Below, piece after piece: positions 38,761-50,482 of a stretch of DNA of 64,000 nucleotides. Within the stretch, counting starts at the first letter, position 1; every line of letters starts with the position of its first letter. Source of the stretch: Blasia pusilla (lineage: Eukaryota > Marchantiophyta > Marchantiopsida > Blasiales); the NCBI GenBank assembly GCA_050084515.1, contig CM114272.1:4402001-4466000 (forward strand). The letters run 5' to 3'. The notes under the pieces are model-generated. The model did no database searches. It saw only the letters and a list, made by a program, of their open reading frames with translations, and was not told where the DNA came from. The position numbers were made by a program, and so were the translations under genes.

Positions 38761-38786
38761 AGTGTTCGCCGGGGCGGCTCACATTT

Positions 38787-38797
38787 GAGGGAGGGGG
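38787..38797 (+). other. Polypurine tract of gypsy A
   Basis: GAGGGAGGGGG lies two bases before the 3' LTR, the standard position for the plus-strand primer. Confidence 0.85.
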
Positions 38798-38799
38798 TA

Positions 38800-39960
38800 T
38801 GTGATACCCACAATTTTGTAATCTTGAAGAATATATCATTTTATTCAACGAAGACTCTTGTATATTATGATTTTGATTATGATTATCTATTATTATGAAG
38901 AAGAATAAGTGAATCACCAAGCTCCGAAGACAAGGCAGAGAGATGAAGATCAAGGATTTGCCTTAGAGGAGAGTCAAAAGCTGTAAAGAAGTATAAAGGA
39001 TCAACGCGAAGCTCAACAAAGCCCAGTGAAGCTTAACCAAGTCTAACGAAGCTCAACGAAGCTCTATATACGAAGTACCTCGTTCTTGAACGAAGCACGA
39101 AGCACGAAGAAGAAAGAAGAACTTCGTTCTCCGGAAATTTAGCACAGCGAATTGAGATTCGAAACGACACATAGTTTACAGAATGAGACTAGGAAGGGCG
39201 CGACCCTTTGTATCAAATTGGTAGTTATGACGCTTTTTGTCTGGATTCATAGGGATCGAGGAAAAGCTAAGAGAACCATAGATCTAGGTAGTTACAGATA
39301 TTGAAAAGACACACCCTTCATCAAGAACGCTTCGGATCATAGAAACGATCCTACTCTCGAGAATATTTAAGAAACAAGATAGAAGCTATTATCATCATTC
39401 GCTCATGAAGTCCTTATGCTGTAGGAATGGTCTGAGCAAGAGAGATGTACCCTCTCGAGCTTGTAGATACTTTGAAGTCTTCCAATTCTTGATGGAGTAG
39501 TAAAGCATTCATTCATTCATTATGATGTGCGATGCTTATGTCTGAACATTTTTTTTGGGTCTGCTGAGTGAAGAGTGAATCAGGCGAATCTTTCTCATCA
39601 ATGGAATTATCAATATAAAGTTGTATGAAATTTGTTTGACAGAGAGTAACCTGCCCCGACGGATTGAGTTCCGAAAGTAGGAGAAGCCAGCTTTATTCTT
39701 GAGGTCTCTATGAGGTTCCGAGATGATGAGAGAACAAATTGCCTGAGCGTCCTTTAAAATCCACTCGAGAGAATTGAAGAAGAAAACATAGGTACTAAGA
39801 AGGATCAGAAGCTGATACTGGAATACTACAATTGAATTACATAATCAATTACACTTTTACAACATAATCATCAATTTATACTCTCTTTTCATCCAACAAT
39901 GATCCTCTTGGGGATCGAACTCTACAATTGACTGTACATAAGAAACACTTAGACATTACA
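38800..39960 (+). repeat. 3' LTR of gypsy A
   Basis: The 1161-bp LTR is nearly identical to 28593-29757. Most differences are single bases. One cluster near 39228-39243 (compare 29025-29041) is heavily changed. It is followed by GGCAT. Confidence 0.95.
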
Positions 39961-40632
39961 GGCATCCATCTTTGCGGGCTTTTCTATCAAGCATTCATAT
40001 TTTCCACAAGTAGTTCTTGAAGCAGTCAAGCTCTGCCAAAAAGGCAAGATTCTCCGAGAGGTGTTTCTCCTCAACAATTGTGATCTTCCCTTAACCAGGT
40101 ATTCCAAGGAGTTTATTGCTCCAAGCTTAGTGATCAAACTTAGAGTTTTTGCATTTTTTGGGGGGAATTGTGAGGTATTGGCTACCCGCTCCGCTACAAG
40201 AATGGGCAGCCAAGACTTCTACACTCCAAGGCTCCAACGTATTGGAGGCGAGACACAATCCAAAGATCACTAGAGATTGAAGCACTGGTCTACTGCAGTC
40301 GGCACAATCAAAAATAGGATTTTTTGTTCATCCCCTTCAAGCGTCCTCCATCCTTTTTTTGAGCAAGACCATCTAGTGGAGGCAACTTAAAAATACAATT
40401 ACCATCATACGTGGCTAACAACTTGTCCATAAGAATGTGCTTGAATATTTTCAAGAGTAGAGACGAAAGCAAACTATTTTTAGAAACTCGCAAAAGGAAT
40501 GAATATGGAGATGTTGGGTCTGATTGTTTCAAACAGATCCGGAGAGGTTGACGACATCCAAAATCTCCTCAATTGGAGCCACATTATGAGTTGGGAGTCG
40601 ATGGAGGATAAGTTGAAGCTGGGCGAGCAAGT
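39961..40632 (-). pseudogene. Host-unit minus-strand coding fragments, proximal part
   Basis: Frames 40308-40532 and 39966-40137 on the minus strand are coding-like (for example DKLLATYDGNCIFKLPPLDG and YECLIEKPAKMDA). The second runs directly into the frame at 28592 after excision of gypsy A. They are separated by a non-coding stretch, possibly an intron. The family is unrecognised. Confidence 0.4.
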
Positions 40633-40968
40633 TGTGGTACCAACATTTTTGAAAATTTGATAGGTTGATCAATTTTGTACATAATTATAGAGAAGTCTTG
40701 AAGATTGAAGGCTTAAGACTAGAATTAAAGAAGAATGCGCTGCAAAAATTATTTTGAAGCATGGTGAGTCATGGAAGTATGGAATGGAGAGAACTCTGCT
40801 GAAGGGATACAAAAGAAGTAAGAGTACGAGGCGCGGATACTGTGTAGCAAAGACCAAAGTACGGGAAGATGGTAAAGACGATTAAATGAAGAACTGTAAA
40901 GGACTTCTTCTTTGTAGCAGAAGTTCATAGGGAGTCTTCATGCAAAGATTGTGAATAAAGATGTCGTG
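40633..40968 (-). mobile_element. Solo LTR, family C, copy 2, left piece
   Basis: This piece matches the reverse complement of the 3' end of the solo LTR at 25630-27133, starting TGTGGTACCAAC (compare TGTAGTGCCCAT). It continues at 50986-52064 after gypsy B. Flanks CAAGT and TAAGG are at best a degraded duplication. It is more diverged from copy 1 than gypsy A's LTRs are from each other. Confidence 0.65.
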
Positions 40969-41734
40969 CGCATACACATTGCTACACAACATACATTGTT
41001 GTCATCGAACACACACACAAACACACACAATCCCATGCTAGCTCATGGAATCCATACATAGAGGCGAGAAGTACAAAAATATCTCCAATTAAAGTAAGAT
41101 CCAATCTCTCTCTACACCATCTCACACCATAGCTCTCAAAGGTGTGCACTCTCTCTCTCATGTCAAACCAAACCTACTCTCTTAATGATAGGCTTGGGTT
41201 ACACTTACAAGGCAAGGGGCCATAGCTTCACCGCCTCATGCCAAGAGGTTCAACAAAGAGAGAATGAGCTCTCAAGCTCTCTCTCTTGGAGGTATACCCC
41301 CTTCCCTCTCCTGAGCCCTCTCAACGGTAACCTATGCCCGCAGGTCACCTCCTTGGCTCTTGATCTGCTGTAGCGGGTCAAGGGACAATTCCAAAAGTGG
41401 AAATTCAACTATCCCTAATATGGAAACTTACCCGAAATAGTAAGTTTCTCCATATGGCTCCAAATGAGCCGAAACGAAGGGGAAATCTGCTCTCTCAGGT
41501 TTCCCGAGGCCTCAACAAGTCATCCTCGACCTCTTGAGCCTATCGTCCACTACTCGTGCAGATGCTTTGCTAGATTCCATCAATCTATCCTAACAGTCGT
41601 GAGAGTTGTCGTGCACATACACATCGCTACACAATATACATTGTTATCATCGAACATACACACAAACACACACGATCCCATGCTAACTGATGACATCCAT
41701 ACATAGAGGAAAGAAGTACCAAAATATCTCCAAT
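40969..41734 (-). repeat. Left (3') LTR region of gypsy B
   Basis: The core 41091-41602 matches 50483-50992. It is flanked by two copies of a 125-bp block at about 40966-41090 and 41608-41734, each preceded by GTCGTG. The right-hand LTR copy lacks both blocks. If the purine run at 41735-41742 is the polypurine tract, the LTR is the whole 764-bp region from TGCGCATACAC to ATATCTCCA. Confidence 0.65.
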
Positions 41735-42010
41735 CGCCCCCCTAGTTAGTGATTAGGTCCCTCTAACTCTAGATAGCCATCTATCCCTACCTATCACGAC
41801 ATACATCTCTAGGACGCCAAGAGCACAAAGGCCGGGTGCTAATGTGGCCCTATCGTTAGTCGCCTTCCTGTCATCCATCTCATAGAAAAAGTAGGAATCC
41901 AAACCTACCTAGTACTCCTCTATGTATATCTGGGACACATCTATTGTCCCTGAGGAATCCTAGTGAGAGGTGGCGTCAGACATGCCATATGCCAACCTCT
42001 CAAACATCCA

Positions 42011-43260
42011 TCATAGACTAGCATCGTGGACCGCACCACGAGCAGAACCACACAATATACAACACAAGCCTATAGGAACTACTACTGAGCTCGGATCTAC
42101 TGTACCATCAATGTGAAGAAGGTGACATGGCGCACAATTACGCACATGGTCCTTCCATACCATACCATCGCGTCCCTCCAGTAAGAGACCACTGGATGGC
42201 AAAATGTCACGCACTCTCAGGATAGTGCGCCATGTAGTCACATCCAACGTCGTCGATGCCGTCTGCTGCAAGTAGACATAATCTCCCTGATGAAATCTCC
42301 GGATAGTTGGTCGATAACCACCACCCCGAATAGTCGCATACCTCAACGTATCCTGATGCTGCGCAATCGCCAAGTTCTTGAACCCCATGGGCATCACTCT
42401 CCAAAACAAATCAACCCAATAAGAACATGCTTGCATCCATACATCTGGGTCATCAAGGTCCAACACCTCACTAGCATCTCGACAAATGGCTGTAGGTAAA
42501 TTTGGCTCTCAACCATAAAGTAGGAAGTACGATGAAAAAGACGTTAAGGATGCCTACCTTCTGAATCTATATCCCATTGCCAACCACAGCAACTGGAGGT
42601 CCCAATCTCCAAGGTGACCTCTCTACAATCCATACTTGCGTAATCCCCTCTTCACCGTCTGCACAACTCTCTCTGCTAATCCATCCGCATCGGGATGATC
42701 TCGCAAAGTCGTGCGGTGGTCAATCAATGCCTGATTACACAAGGCCTGGAACGTACTGCAAAACTTGCTACCCTGGTCTGTCAACACCTTAGCCGGTGTG
42801 CCATAATGACTCAACACTCTGTCAAGGAAGGCATAAGCTAATCCCTCACTCGCTTTGTCAGGCAATGCAACCAACTTGATCCACTTCGAGAAGTGCTCGA
42901 CCATCACCAACACATAACGACTGTGACGCTTTGTCAAAGGCAAAGGTATTTCAAAATCCAAACTCCATCTTTACCCTAAGCCCATAATTGGTAATGGATG
43001 CAACTGTGGAGTCGGAGCATTGAATGATGCTTGGACCCGATCATACGCCATGCACCTGGCAATAAATTGCTGAACGTCAGTCTGCATGCCTCGCCACCAA
43101 TCTTGAATCCGGAGCAAGTTGTACGTCCGCTTCATCCCAAAGGGACCCAACTCCTCGTGGGCATGCTGCACAAGTCGTGCTCTCTCCAAAGGATGCGGCA
43201 CTACGCGTATTCTACCATCCTCCCAAATCCTCAAAAAATCTGTCCCCTCCTAACGGAACC
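42011..43260 (-). pseudogene. Gypsy B integrase
   Basis: Read on the minus strand: zinc region 43234-42971 (HAHEELGPFGMKRTYN...CMAYDR, the last Cys replaced by Tyr); core 42961-42623 with Asp in DFEIPLP, Asp in LTDQGSKF and Glu in DGLAERVV about 35 residues later; C-terminal part 42466-42011 with QHQDTLRYA and RTILRVRDI. It ends with a cysteine pair (CCILCGSARGA) that may be the relic of a C-terminal finger. The pieces are separated by frameshifts or stops. Integrase would insert the cDNA into chromosomes. Confidence 0.85.
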
Positions 43261-43289
43261 GTCTCGCCCGCTGTAGGATCCAATCCGGC

Positions 43290-44880
43290 TCTCTAACACC
43301 CACGGTGCTCACAACGTTGCCAGTATGAAGGTACTCCAAGACTGCTCCATCATCATGAATATCTCAGCCACCTGTCATCTCCTTACTGGCCTCGGGATCC
43401 AAGGACTCTCTACAAGACCTCGCCATCAAAGTCTCCACACTCTAGCTCTCCATAGCCAACATGCCTAAATAGGCTGACACATACTGGCACTGACTCCTCA
43501 TCACTCTCTCCATGCCATCGAGCTCTAGTCGCATCTCACTAACTCGAGCATGGGTTACGACTCAACTCATCTGCATCCTGGTTGAGCGTTCTAGGTTTAT
43601 GTACCATCTAAAAATCATGCTCCTGCAACAACAGAGCCCATCTCGCAAGCTTCCTTGTAAGCTTGTCGGACTCCATCAACCACTTTAGTGGTTGATGATC
43701 AGTGATGATGGTAAAAGGATTTCCGAATAAGTAACACTTGAAATGCACGACAGCCCACACTACAGCCAAGCACTACCCTCAAACGAGCTGTACTTCGCCT
43801 CTACAGCGTTGTTTGAGCGGCTAGTGTAAGCCACCACAAACTCTCTACCTCATCATCATGTTGGGTGAGCACCACTCAAAGCCCCAACATGCTCAAATCT
43901 GTGTGCAACTGGAAAGGACGCCCCCTGATCGGTCTCCTCAAGATGGGCGCGGACCTCAGCCTATGCTTGAGCATCTGAAATGCTCTCTCTTGCTCATCCC
44001 CCCAGTGCCACTCCTGATCCACCTTGGTCATCAAGATTAGTGGCTTCGCAATCAAACTGAATCCCTTGACGTACCGCCGATAGAAGTTTGCCAATCCCAT
44101 GAATGCGCGAACACGGCTCATATCTGTAGGGCGTGGAATGCGTGAGATAGCCTCTACCTTCAGCTTGAACACCAAGGCCCCCTGGGTATATCGTATGACC
44201 TAAGTACTCAATCTGGTCGTAGAAGAACTTGCACTTGCCTGGATGTAGCTTCAGCCCATGTTATTGCAATCATTGAAACACTTCCTCTAGATGTCGCTCA
44301 TGCTCCTCAACCGTGGCGCTAAAGACTACGATATCATCAATATAACACCTAGCAAGATCCATGCCAGCCAAGATCCTATCCATGACCCTTTGAAACTCAG
44401 TCGGGGCGTTCTTTAACCCAAATGGTAGGAACTGCCACTAGTACAAACAATCCTTCCCGTGAGGATCAATGCCCCAAAATGCGGTCTTCTGCTTGTCCTC
44501 CAATCTCATAGGCAACTGATGGTATCTAGTTGGCAAATCCAATGAATTGAAGACCTTTGCATGACCAATCGCATCAAAGATCTCCTCACGGGTGGGCATG
44601 GTATACTTATTGGACTTTGTCTGCCGATTGAAAGGTCGGTAATCCCCACAAATCCTCCTATCCGTCTAGTTGCCATGCACATCCTTCTTGGCGGGCATGA
44701 TAGTGGCAGATGCATACTCCCCATGCGACATCTTGACTAGTCCTCCTCCGACCAAGTCTTGGCTCCTACTCTGAATCAGAGCCCTCTCCATATCACTGTA
44801 CCTGTAGGATTGTCGGAAGATTGGCGTATCACTCGACAACTCAATACGGATCCCCAGTCCCTTCAGTGTACCCAAATCCT
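43290..44880 (-). pseudogene. Gypsy B reverse transcriptase and RNase H
   Basis: Minus-strand fragments from about 44875 downward carry SATIMPAKKDVHG, CGDYRPFNRQTKSNKY, YHQLPMRLEDKQKTAF, LPFGLKNAPTEFQR and the catalytic YIDD at 44333-44344. The connection region (RAFMGLANFYRRYVKGFSLI) is at about 44120. RNase H follows toward 43290 in broken frames and only its start (PFQLHTDLS) is clear. In-frame stops occur after DVHGN and elsewhere. The polymerase motif itself is intact. Confidence 0.85.
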
Positions 44881-45299
44881 CTATACTAAATGCAAAGCAG
44901 ATCCTATAACTTCTGAGGAACTAATGAATCCGGCGCCGCTCTCCTCCTATCAACTTAGGGCCCATATCTGGCTCCCAAGTCTCCATGGTGACTACAGTAG
45001 GACTCTCCGGTGCGGATATCGGTTGTTCAAGAGGTGTAACCCCCTCTTGAACAACAACACTCGGCCGCTCTCCTGCACCCAACTGCAAACTCTGATCTTC
45101 TCCAGGTGCAGTTCCCGGAAGTATGCTCGATGTTGTGGCTATCATCTCTTGGTGTACCTGCAAAATATCCCAAGAAGTCAAGGGTGTCTCTCTCGAACTC
45201 CCCTGGTGTGTAGATCTCCTCGGGTCTGACCCCAGCCACTACCTCCACCATCTCGATAGGCACGGGGCTCACCAACGCAACTGCTATGATATGTCGCGA

Positions 45300-46312
45300 T
45301 CTCATACGGCGCTGTTCATTCACTCCCAAGCTGAGGATCCATGTCAAGCAGTTCAGGTCGATCGCCTAACCCAAGACATAGCGTCGTGATGCCTCTAACA
45401 CTGACAGTACTATTGTCACTCTTGTGGGAAATCCCATCGCTCGCTCTCTCTTGTCAGCATTGGGCTCCACCAACCGTTAAACCTGGTCATCCCAAACCAA
45501 GTGAGGACCGGCCTCCTTGTATGCATAGGAAGCGGGAAAACTCACAAACGTGGGCAAGGCTACCCGCGACCTGCCTACCATTGGTGCTCCTACAACTATC
45601 GTAAGACCCTCAACATCTCCCAAAACAACCTCGACCAAGTGTCAGCCAACCTGCTGCCTTGTCCAGCACTCGATTGGCCCTAGCATGGCCAACCGCCAAT
45701 GACCAAATCAATGGTCCCTACCCGCTCTAAGTCCTGCGCCCCCAGCAACGAAATATCCCTCGGTAGGGAACTCTAGTACCCCTCTACGGTGGACGCAGAT
45801 AATAAGTTGAGAAAACATAGGCATAACTACGCCACATATTGTAGTGAGAGGCACCTTGTAACATCATCACTCTTCACATACAGGTATTGCTGCACTCGCA
45901 CTCTTGCTTGCAAAACAACAGCTAACTCGGTGCTAATCCCTCTAAAGAGATCTAACACTCGAATATCCTCCTCCGCGATACACCACACAATGGGTGTGGT
46001 ATCCAAGGGTGTCATTGTAGCACGCCCTACTACCTCGGGTTTCTCAGACCCATCATGCTCCGGTGCAAACGCCTCGCTCCACGCGGCTTGCACGTGCTCA
46101 TCTGCCAATCGTCGAAGCTCCTCAATCGACCTCCACAACGGCACCTCTCCTCCATAGAATGATGCGGCTACCATAACACTCCTCTCCATAGAAATTTCAA
46201 GAATGGGAGGATCTTCTGCATGGATATGTCCCTCAATCAAATCACTAGGCCAAGTGATGGCACTGCTAAATGGTACTAAGGTCGCCACCTCTCTTGGTTG
46301 TCGCTCGATCAC
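45300..46312 (-). pseudogene. C5 cytosine DNA methyltransferase-like domain in gypsy B
   Basis: Minus strand. The open frame 46312-45827 ends with motif I of cytosine-C5 methyltransferases, VLDLFRGISTELAVVL (45929-45958 codes the first ten), followed by YLYVKSDD. Further on, LVIGGWPC*GQSSAG is motif IV with the Pro-Cys catalytic pair at 45683-45688; the codon after Cys is TAG (45680-45682) where Gln is usual. At about 45385-45321, RRYVLG*AIDLN looks like the closing motif, again with TAG at a Gln position. The domain lies between the protease-like and polymerase regions. Such enzymes methylate cytosine in DNA using S-adenosylmethionine. Stops and frameshifts make this copy inactive. A few eukaryotic retrotransposon lineages are known to carry such domains. 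Confidence 0.75.
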
Positions 46313-46363
46313 TGCACTTGTGAATCGAACGGGTAATGAGCTAAGGCGCCCATCACCTGACTG

Positions 46364-47008
46364 CTATCCTTGTCTGAAGGACGATGACTCCTCCCAGTAA
46401 TCCAGGGAAAACCCCATCGGGTATAACACTACTCCACCAGCCAAGACGTTGTAGGACTTTGCATCAGTCACTATCGCCTTGGCTCGCACCACGAACTCAT
46501 TTGTAGGATGCCCCGGGCGAATCCTCACCACGAACTCCTGTCGAGAGATATACTCTGTGGTACTTGCTCCACCCAAGGATGTCTGTATCCGGAGTGGACA
46601 ACCCTCCACATCGGCTCTCGTCAAGCCCAATCCTCTGAATGACGCTTTCCTTAACATGAGGGGTTGGTCTCTTGAATGCAACAAGACGCGTTGCAGACTA
46701 AAAGCTCTACCTCCCGGACTCACCAACTGGAAGACCTCTTCTCGGTTATCCAGCAACACAACACCAAGAGAAGCCATGGCACGCTCTATCGCGGGTCTAG
46801 CGAGCATCTCCACCATCCTAGAAACCGCAGCCTGCCATGAATGTGACGTGGACGGCCCAAGCATCCGCTCCAAGGGCAAGTCCATCACCTCCTCTGTAAT
46901 CACCTCGGAACATGATGCACGAACTCTAACTCCGCGCTCACATAGTGAAGCCGCCAGCCGAAAAGCCTCGGCGGCCGTACCCCCAACGTCATAACATCGG
47001 AAGCACAA
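46364..47008 (-). pseudogene. Gypsy B retropepsin-like region, catalytic Asp lost
   Basis: A 214-codon open frame on the minus strand. The C-terminal half has a retropepsin-like layout: VLLHSRDQPLMLRKA, then VEGCPLRIQTSLGG, SYNVLAGGVVLYPMGFSLDY. The expected DSGAQP is HSRDQP here; the catalytic Asp codon is CAT (complement of 46676-46678), so the protease would be inactive. The N-terminal half is helical and unassigned. The frame is otherwise intact. Confidence 0.65.
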
Positions 47009-47022
47009 AATAAAGGAGTGCC

Positions 47023-48527
47023 CTACACAACGGTGGCCGTCCCCAACAACGTGCTCGATACATGCCCCTCTTGAGCATCAACAATAGGATTCATTGCACT
47101 TGCTTCTCCCACCGCCCTCCGTGCCTGCACACCAACAACATCACCAACTCTCCAGGAGCTTTGATGGGGACCCATCAATGGGGTCCTCATCGCTTCAGAA
47201 AACGTGAAAGATTGAGGAAGCCTAATATATTTTCTGCCTTCCCCTTGTTGAGGATCCAACTCTACGACTACTCCACCCTCACAACTCCAGCGACCTCCAT
47301 CTGGGCAACCCCGCACATCCAACCAGGATCCTCCATATCTCTAGCTGCTCCATATGATGTCGATGCCACGGATCTGGCATCAGGTAACCTCAATGCCGTA
47401 GCGGCAATCCGCTCTTGTAGCTGTTGTATGTGAGCAGGCATCCCAGCCTCACGTCCGGCATCTCCCTTGGTGTGTCTAGGTGATGGTACTCTACCTCCTC
47501 CATCGGCAGCTCCACCACCCTCTTGGGAAACTCCAGCTCCTCGTCTCCCAACCAGACCACCTGGTGCACGATCTCTAGGCCCACTTGGACCGGCTACTCG
47601 CTCTAGAGCCCTCTCTGGCCCTTGGTCCGGACGTAACTCAGGATGTAAACTGAAACACCTGGCATGTGTATGATCATACCTCTGACAATAGTCACACTGA
47701 TAACCTCCTAGTGTAGCACCATCTCCTCCTCCATGCTGAGGCACACGCTTATGACCTTAACGATTGCAATCGTGTTGATGATGGGCTCCATCGCATCACC
47801 AACAACTAATAGTAAGCGGCTGCTATTGAGCCGCATATGAAGGCGTAGGTCTCTATGGCACGGCCTCTCGGTATCCTCCCTCAGCTCATGGTGCCACAGT
47901 CGACCTATCTCAGAGTTCACATTGCTGCATAGGTGATGCAGCCAATCGTACTACTCTCGCCCAAAACCCATGGTGGCTACGCTCTCCTCCGCCATGTTGC
48001 GCTCAATGTTCTCGACGGTCCTTAAACCATCTTTTAACGTAGGGGAGGTGTTCATAAGAAGCATCCCTCCCTCATCCGTGTCTACAGGGTTCGGTCCCAC
48101 ATCGCGTACCATGACTGGATAGCCTTTGTCATCCCTAAGTGACGTTGATCAACTGGCACAAGCGAGTGTAAGCCTCACACAAACTCTCACCTAGGCGCCT
48201 CTGGAAGTTGCGGATGCTCTGCAACTTCTCTGTCCGTACCCCCTGGTAGCTCGCCCTCAACTCAGCAAAGAACTCAACCACAAGGTTGAACCTGGGACGA
48301 ACCCGACTAGATGATGCAAGTGCTTCAGTGCGAGTGACCCCTCCTAAAACATCACTAGTGGAAGAGGAAGTAGCCTCTCTTGAATCCTCTTCCTTGTATG
48401 GGAACGGCTCCGTCCATGACACATAATGTGGGTCATAGTAGAGCCTCCTTGCATCGATCTCACGTGCATATCTCTGAGAGAACTCATGGTAATCGTCCCT
48501 GGGCGCCCCTTCTAAATGCTGGAACAT
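47023..48527 (-). pseudogene. Gypsy B gag with one zinc knuckle
   Basis: The capsid part is 48527-48135 (MFQHLEGAPRDDYHEF..., RPRFNLVVEFFAELRASYQG, NFQRRLGESLCEAYTRLCQL). After broken frames, 47744-47268 holds a CX2CX4HX4C knuckle (CDYCQRYDHTHARC, 47655-47696) followed by a Gly/Pro/Arg-rich tail. A further frame covers 47322-47023. Gag would form the particle and bind element RNA. Several frameshifts separate the pieces. Confidence 0.75.
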
Positions 48528-50482
48528 ACCGTTCCATGCTATAAACCGGTTGAACTTTGTAGAGTTCTTGGCCCACTGGGAGTCTCACCAACTCCTAAAC
48601 TCTGCTATGAAATAGTGCAACTCAATCGTGCATACTATACCTCAAAACCTACGCGGTCCTCTACCTCGATCGTCCATCTCGTACGCCCAACTGGTAGGAC
48701 CACTCACAATATGTGGCAATGGGCTCAAAAATTCCTCTACACCCTCCCCCTTGTCTGACGATGACATAGAAGGAGGTCAAGGTGGTCCCTCACGTGGAGA
48801 CCCTCGGAACCTCGCGCCACTCCCCGTAAAATCTCTAGAGCTACTCTCGGGTTTACCACCTCATCTCTCAAAGTCCCAAACGGACGCCGTGCTGACCCTT
48901 GTGCCCCTCTCACCTGATCTCTCTCAACCTCATGAGTAATCCCTCAATCACTCATCCCAAACATGCGGCACTCGATCTACACTCTCCCTCCCCGAGACGT
49001 GTAACGTGCGGCAACACGCGGCATGGTGCGGCAAATCGACCAGGCTATCATCTCATCAATAACCTACCCTCAACTCCATACATCCCACACAGGTCTATGT
49101 CCCCTAAATCACATACATGAATAATGCTCTCAACATCCACACAACCCAATATCGTGAAATAAACTACCAAATCCCAGAATCCCTCACACGTGTAGGGTAA
49201 AGGACTAGAATGGATAACCTGAACACATGATGATGTCGCTCCTCAGCAACTACAAATCTCGACCCCAACTCAGTCGTGAAGACAACTCCTCCAATCAGCA
49301 AGTCGTACTCCTTTTGTTTTGATGCTGATCAACCTCCTCGATGTGCGGTGCAGGTTGAGCGGTCCGATGTGGCACTAGCGGCACGGAACGACTACAAACA
49401 GCACGGCACTCCGGAATGGGGTGCGGCACTCGGCGGCATACCCTCCTCAATCAGTAATTCACACGCTCTGCTCCTTAGTGAAGGAGCGGTTCCACAATTG
49501 ATACAGTGCGGTGCGGCCACGAGCAGCACGGCGCAACAATCGGCGGTGCGTTGCGGCTACGGGCGTCATGACACGCTACTCGATCGTTGTCGAGCGGCTA
49601 CTAATCACAACATAGTAGCATGAAATCAAAACTCAAACACCATAACCAAAAGTCATCTGCCATCCTTGGTTAAGGACAAAACTGTGATGATGGTGGCGGC
49701 CAAAGCAAAGAACATGGTGGCGATGCAAGTCAGAGAATCAACGAACGTTGTGAAAGACCCTCCACTCCGTAATGGCGGCAATGGCAACCAAAGGGTGGAC
49801 AACGAACTATAGATCATTGACGGTGATGGTTGATCATTGATGGTGATGGGCAACTAGTGACGGGGATGGTTGACCATTGATGGTGACTATGACGGCGACG
49901 GCCGACTAAACGTGGCGGTTGGTTTAGGGTTTGAACAATTTAACCCTAAAAATCGCCTAGCAAGGGCAGTTCTGCAAGATTGACCATAACTATTTACTCG
50001 CAACTCCAAATTTTGCACTATTTATTGCACAACGTGCATAGCTTCAGGATCTATGATAGCATCAAAAAATAATTAGAATCAAACATTCCTATAAAAACTC
50101 ACAAGGATTGTCCTAAAGCCCAATGTCTCTTTCTCCTACAAAAAATTTGGCAACGCTTCCGCGCTGATTTCTTCAAAAAAAAAATGTAAAACCTATAGAA
50201 ATATAAATCAAAAAGCTACATGGTGCTCTCGAGAGTGCCGTTATGAGCCAACTTGCCCCCATAATCAATCCCTATCAGAAATTGGGCAGCGCTTTCGCGC
50301 GCCACTCTTCCACACGAAAAAATGGCAAATGTAAAGAACAATCAAAGCAACCCTTGCTACGGTGAGCACTCCCATGAGCCTCTGAACGGGGAACACAGTC
50401 CCCAACCTGAAAAACAAGCAAGTGACTAGCAAGCTCCCCCATGAAGCTCTCTCATTCTCTCATTCTGTCATTCTCTCTTTGT
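48528..50482 (-). other. Gypsy B 5' leader region
   Basis: No gene is recognised. CA- and CGGC-rich low-complexity sequence lies around 49330-49600 and variants of GATGGTTGATCATTGATGG around 49800-49880. Two related blocks with GCGCxCGAAAGCGCTGCC-like sequence (about 50152 and 50283) might be degraded primer-binding sequence, but the distance from the LTR (over 150 bp) argues against it. Confidence 0.35.

Larger units (their letters stand above)
28593..39960 (+). mobile_element. Ty3/gypsy element A, full-length structure
   Basis: The element is 11368 bp with LTRs at both ends, a tRNA-Asp-type primer-binding site, gag, pol (protease, reverse transcriptase, RNase H, integrase), a third open frame after pol, and a polypurine tract. 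Both flanks carry the target duplication GGCAT (28588-28592 and 39961-39965). It has no chromodomain. The Asp primer site, long LTRs, FLDD motif and extra 3' frame resemble the Tat/Athila side of plant gypsy elements. By eye the two LTRs differ at about 20 positions in 1160, so insertion was fairly recent. Several nonsense codons and frameshifts mean it cannot make full proteins itself. Confidence 0.95.
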
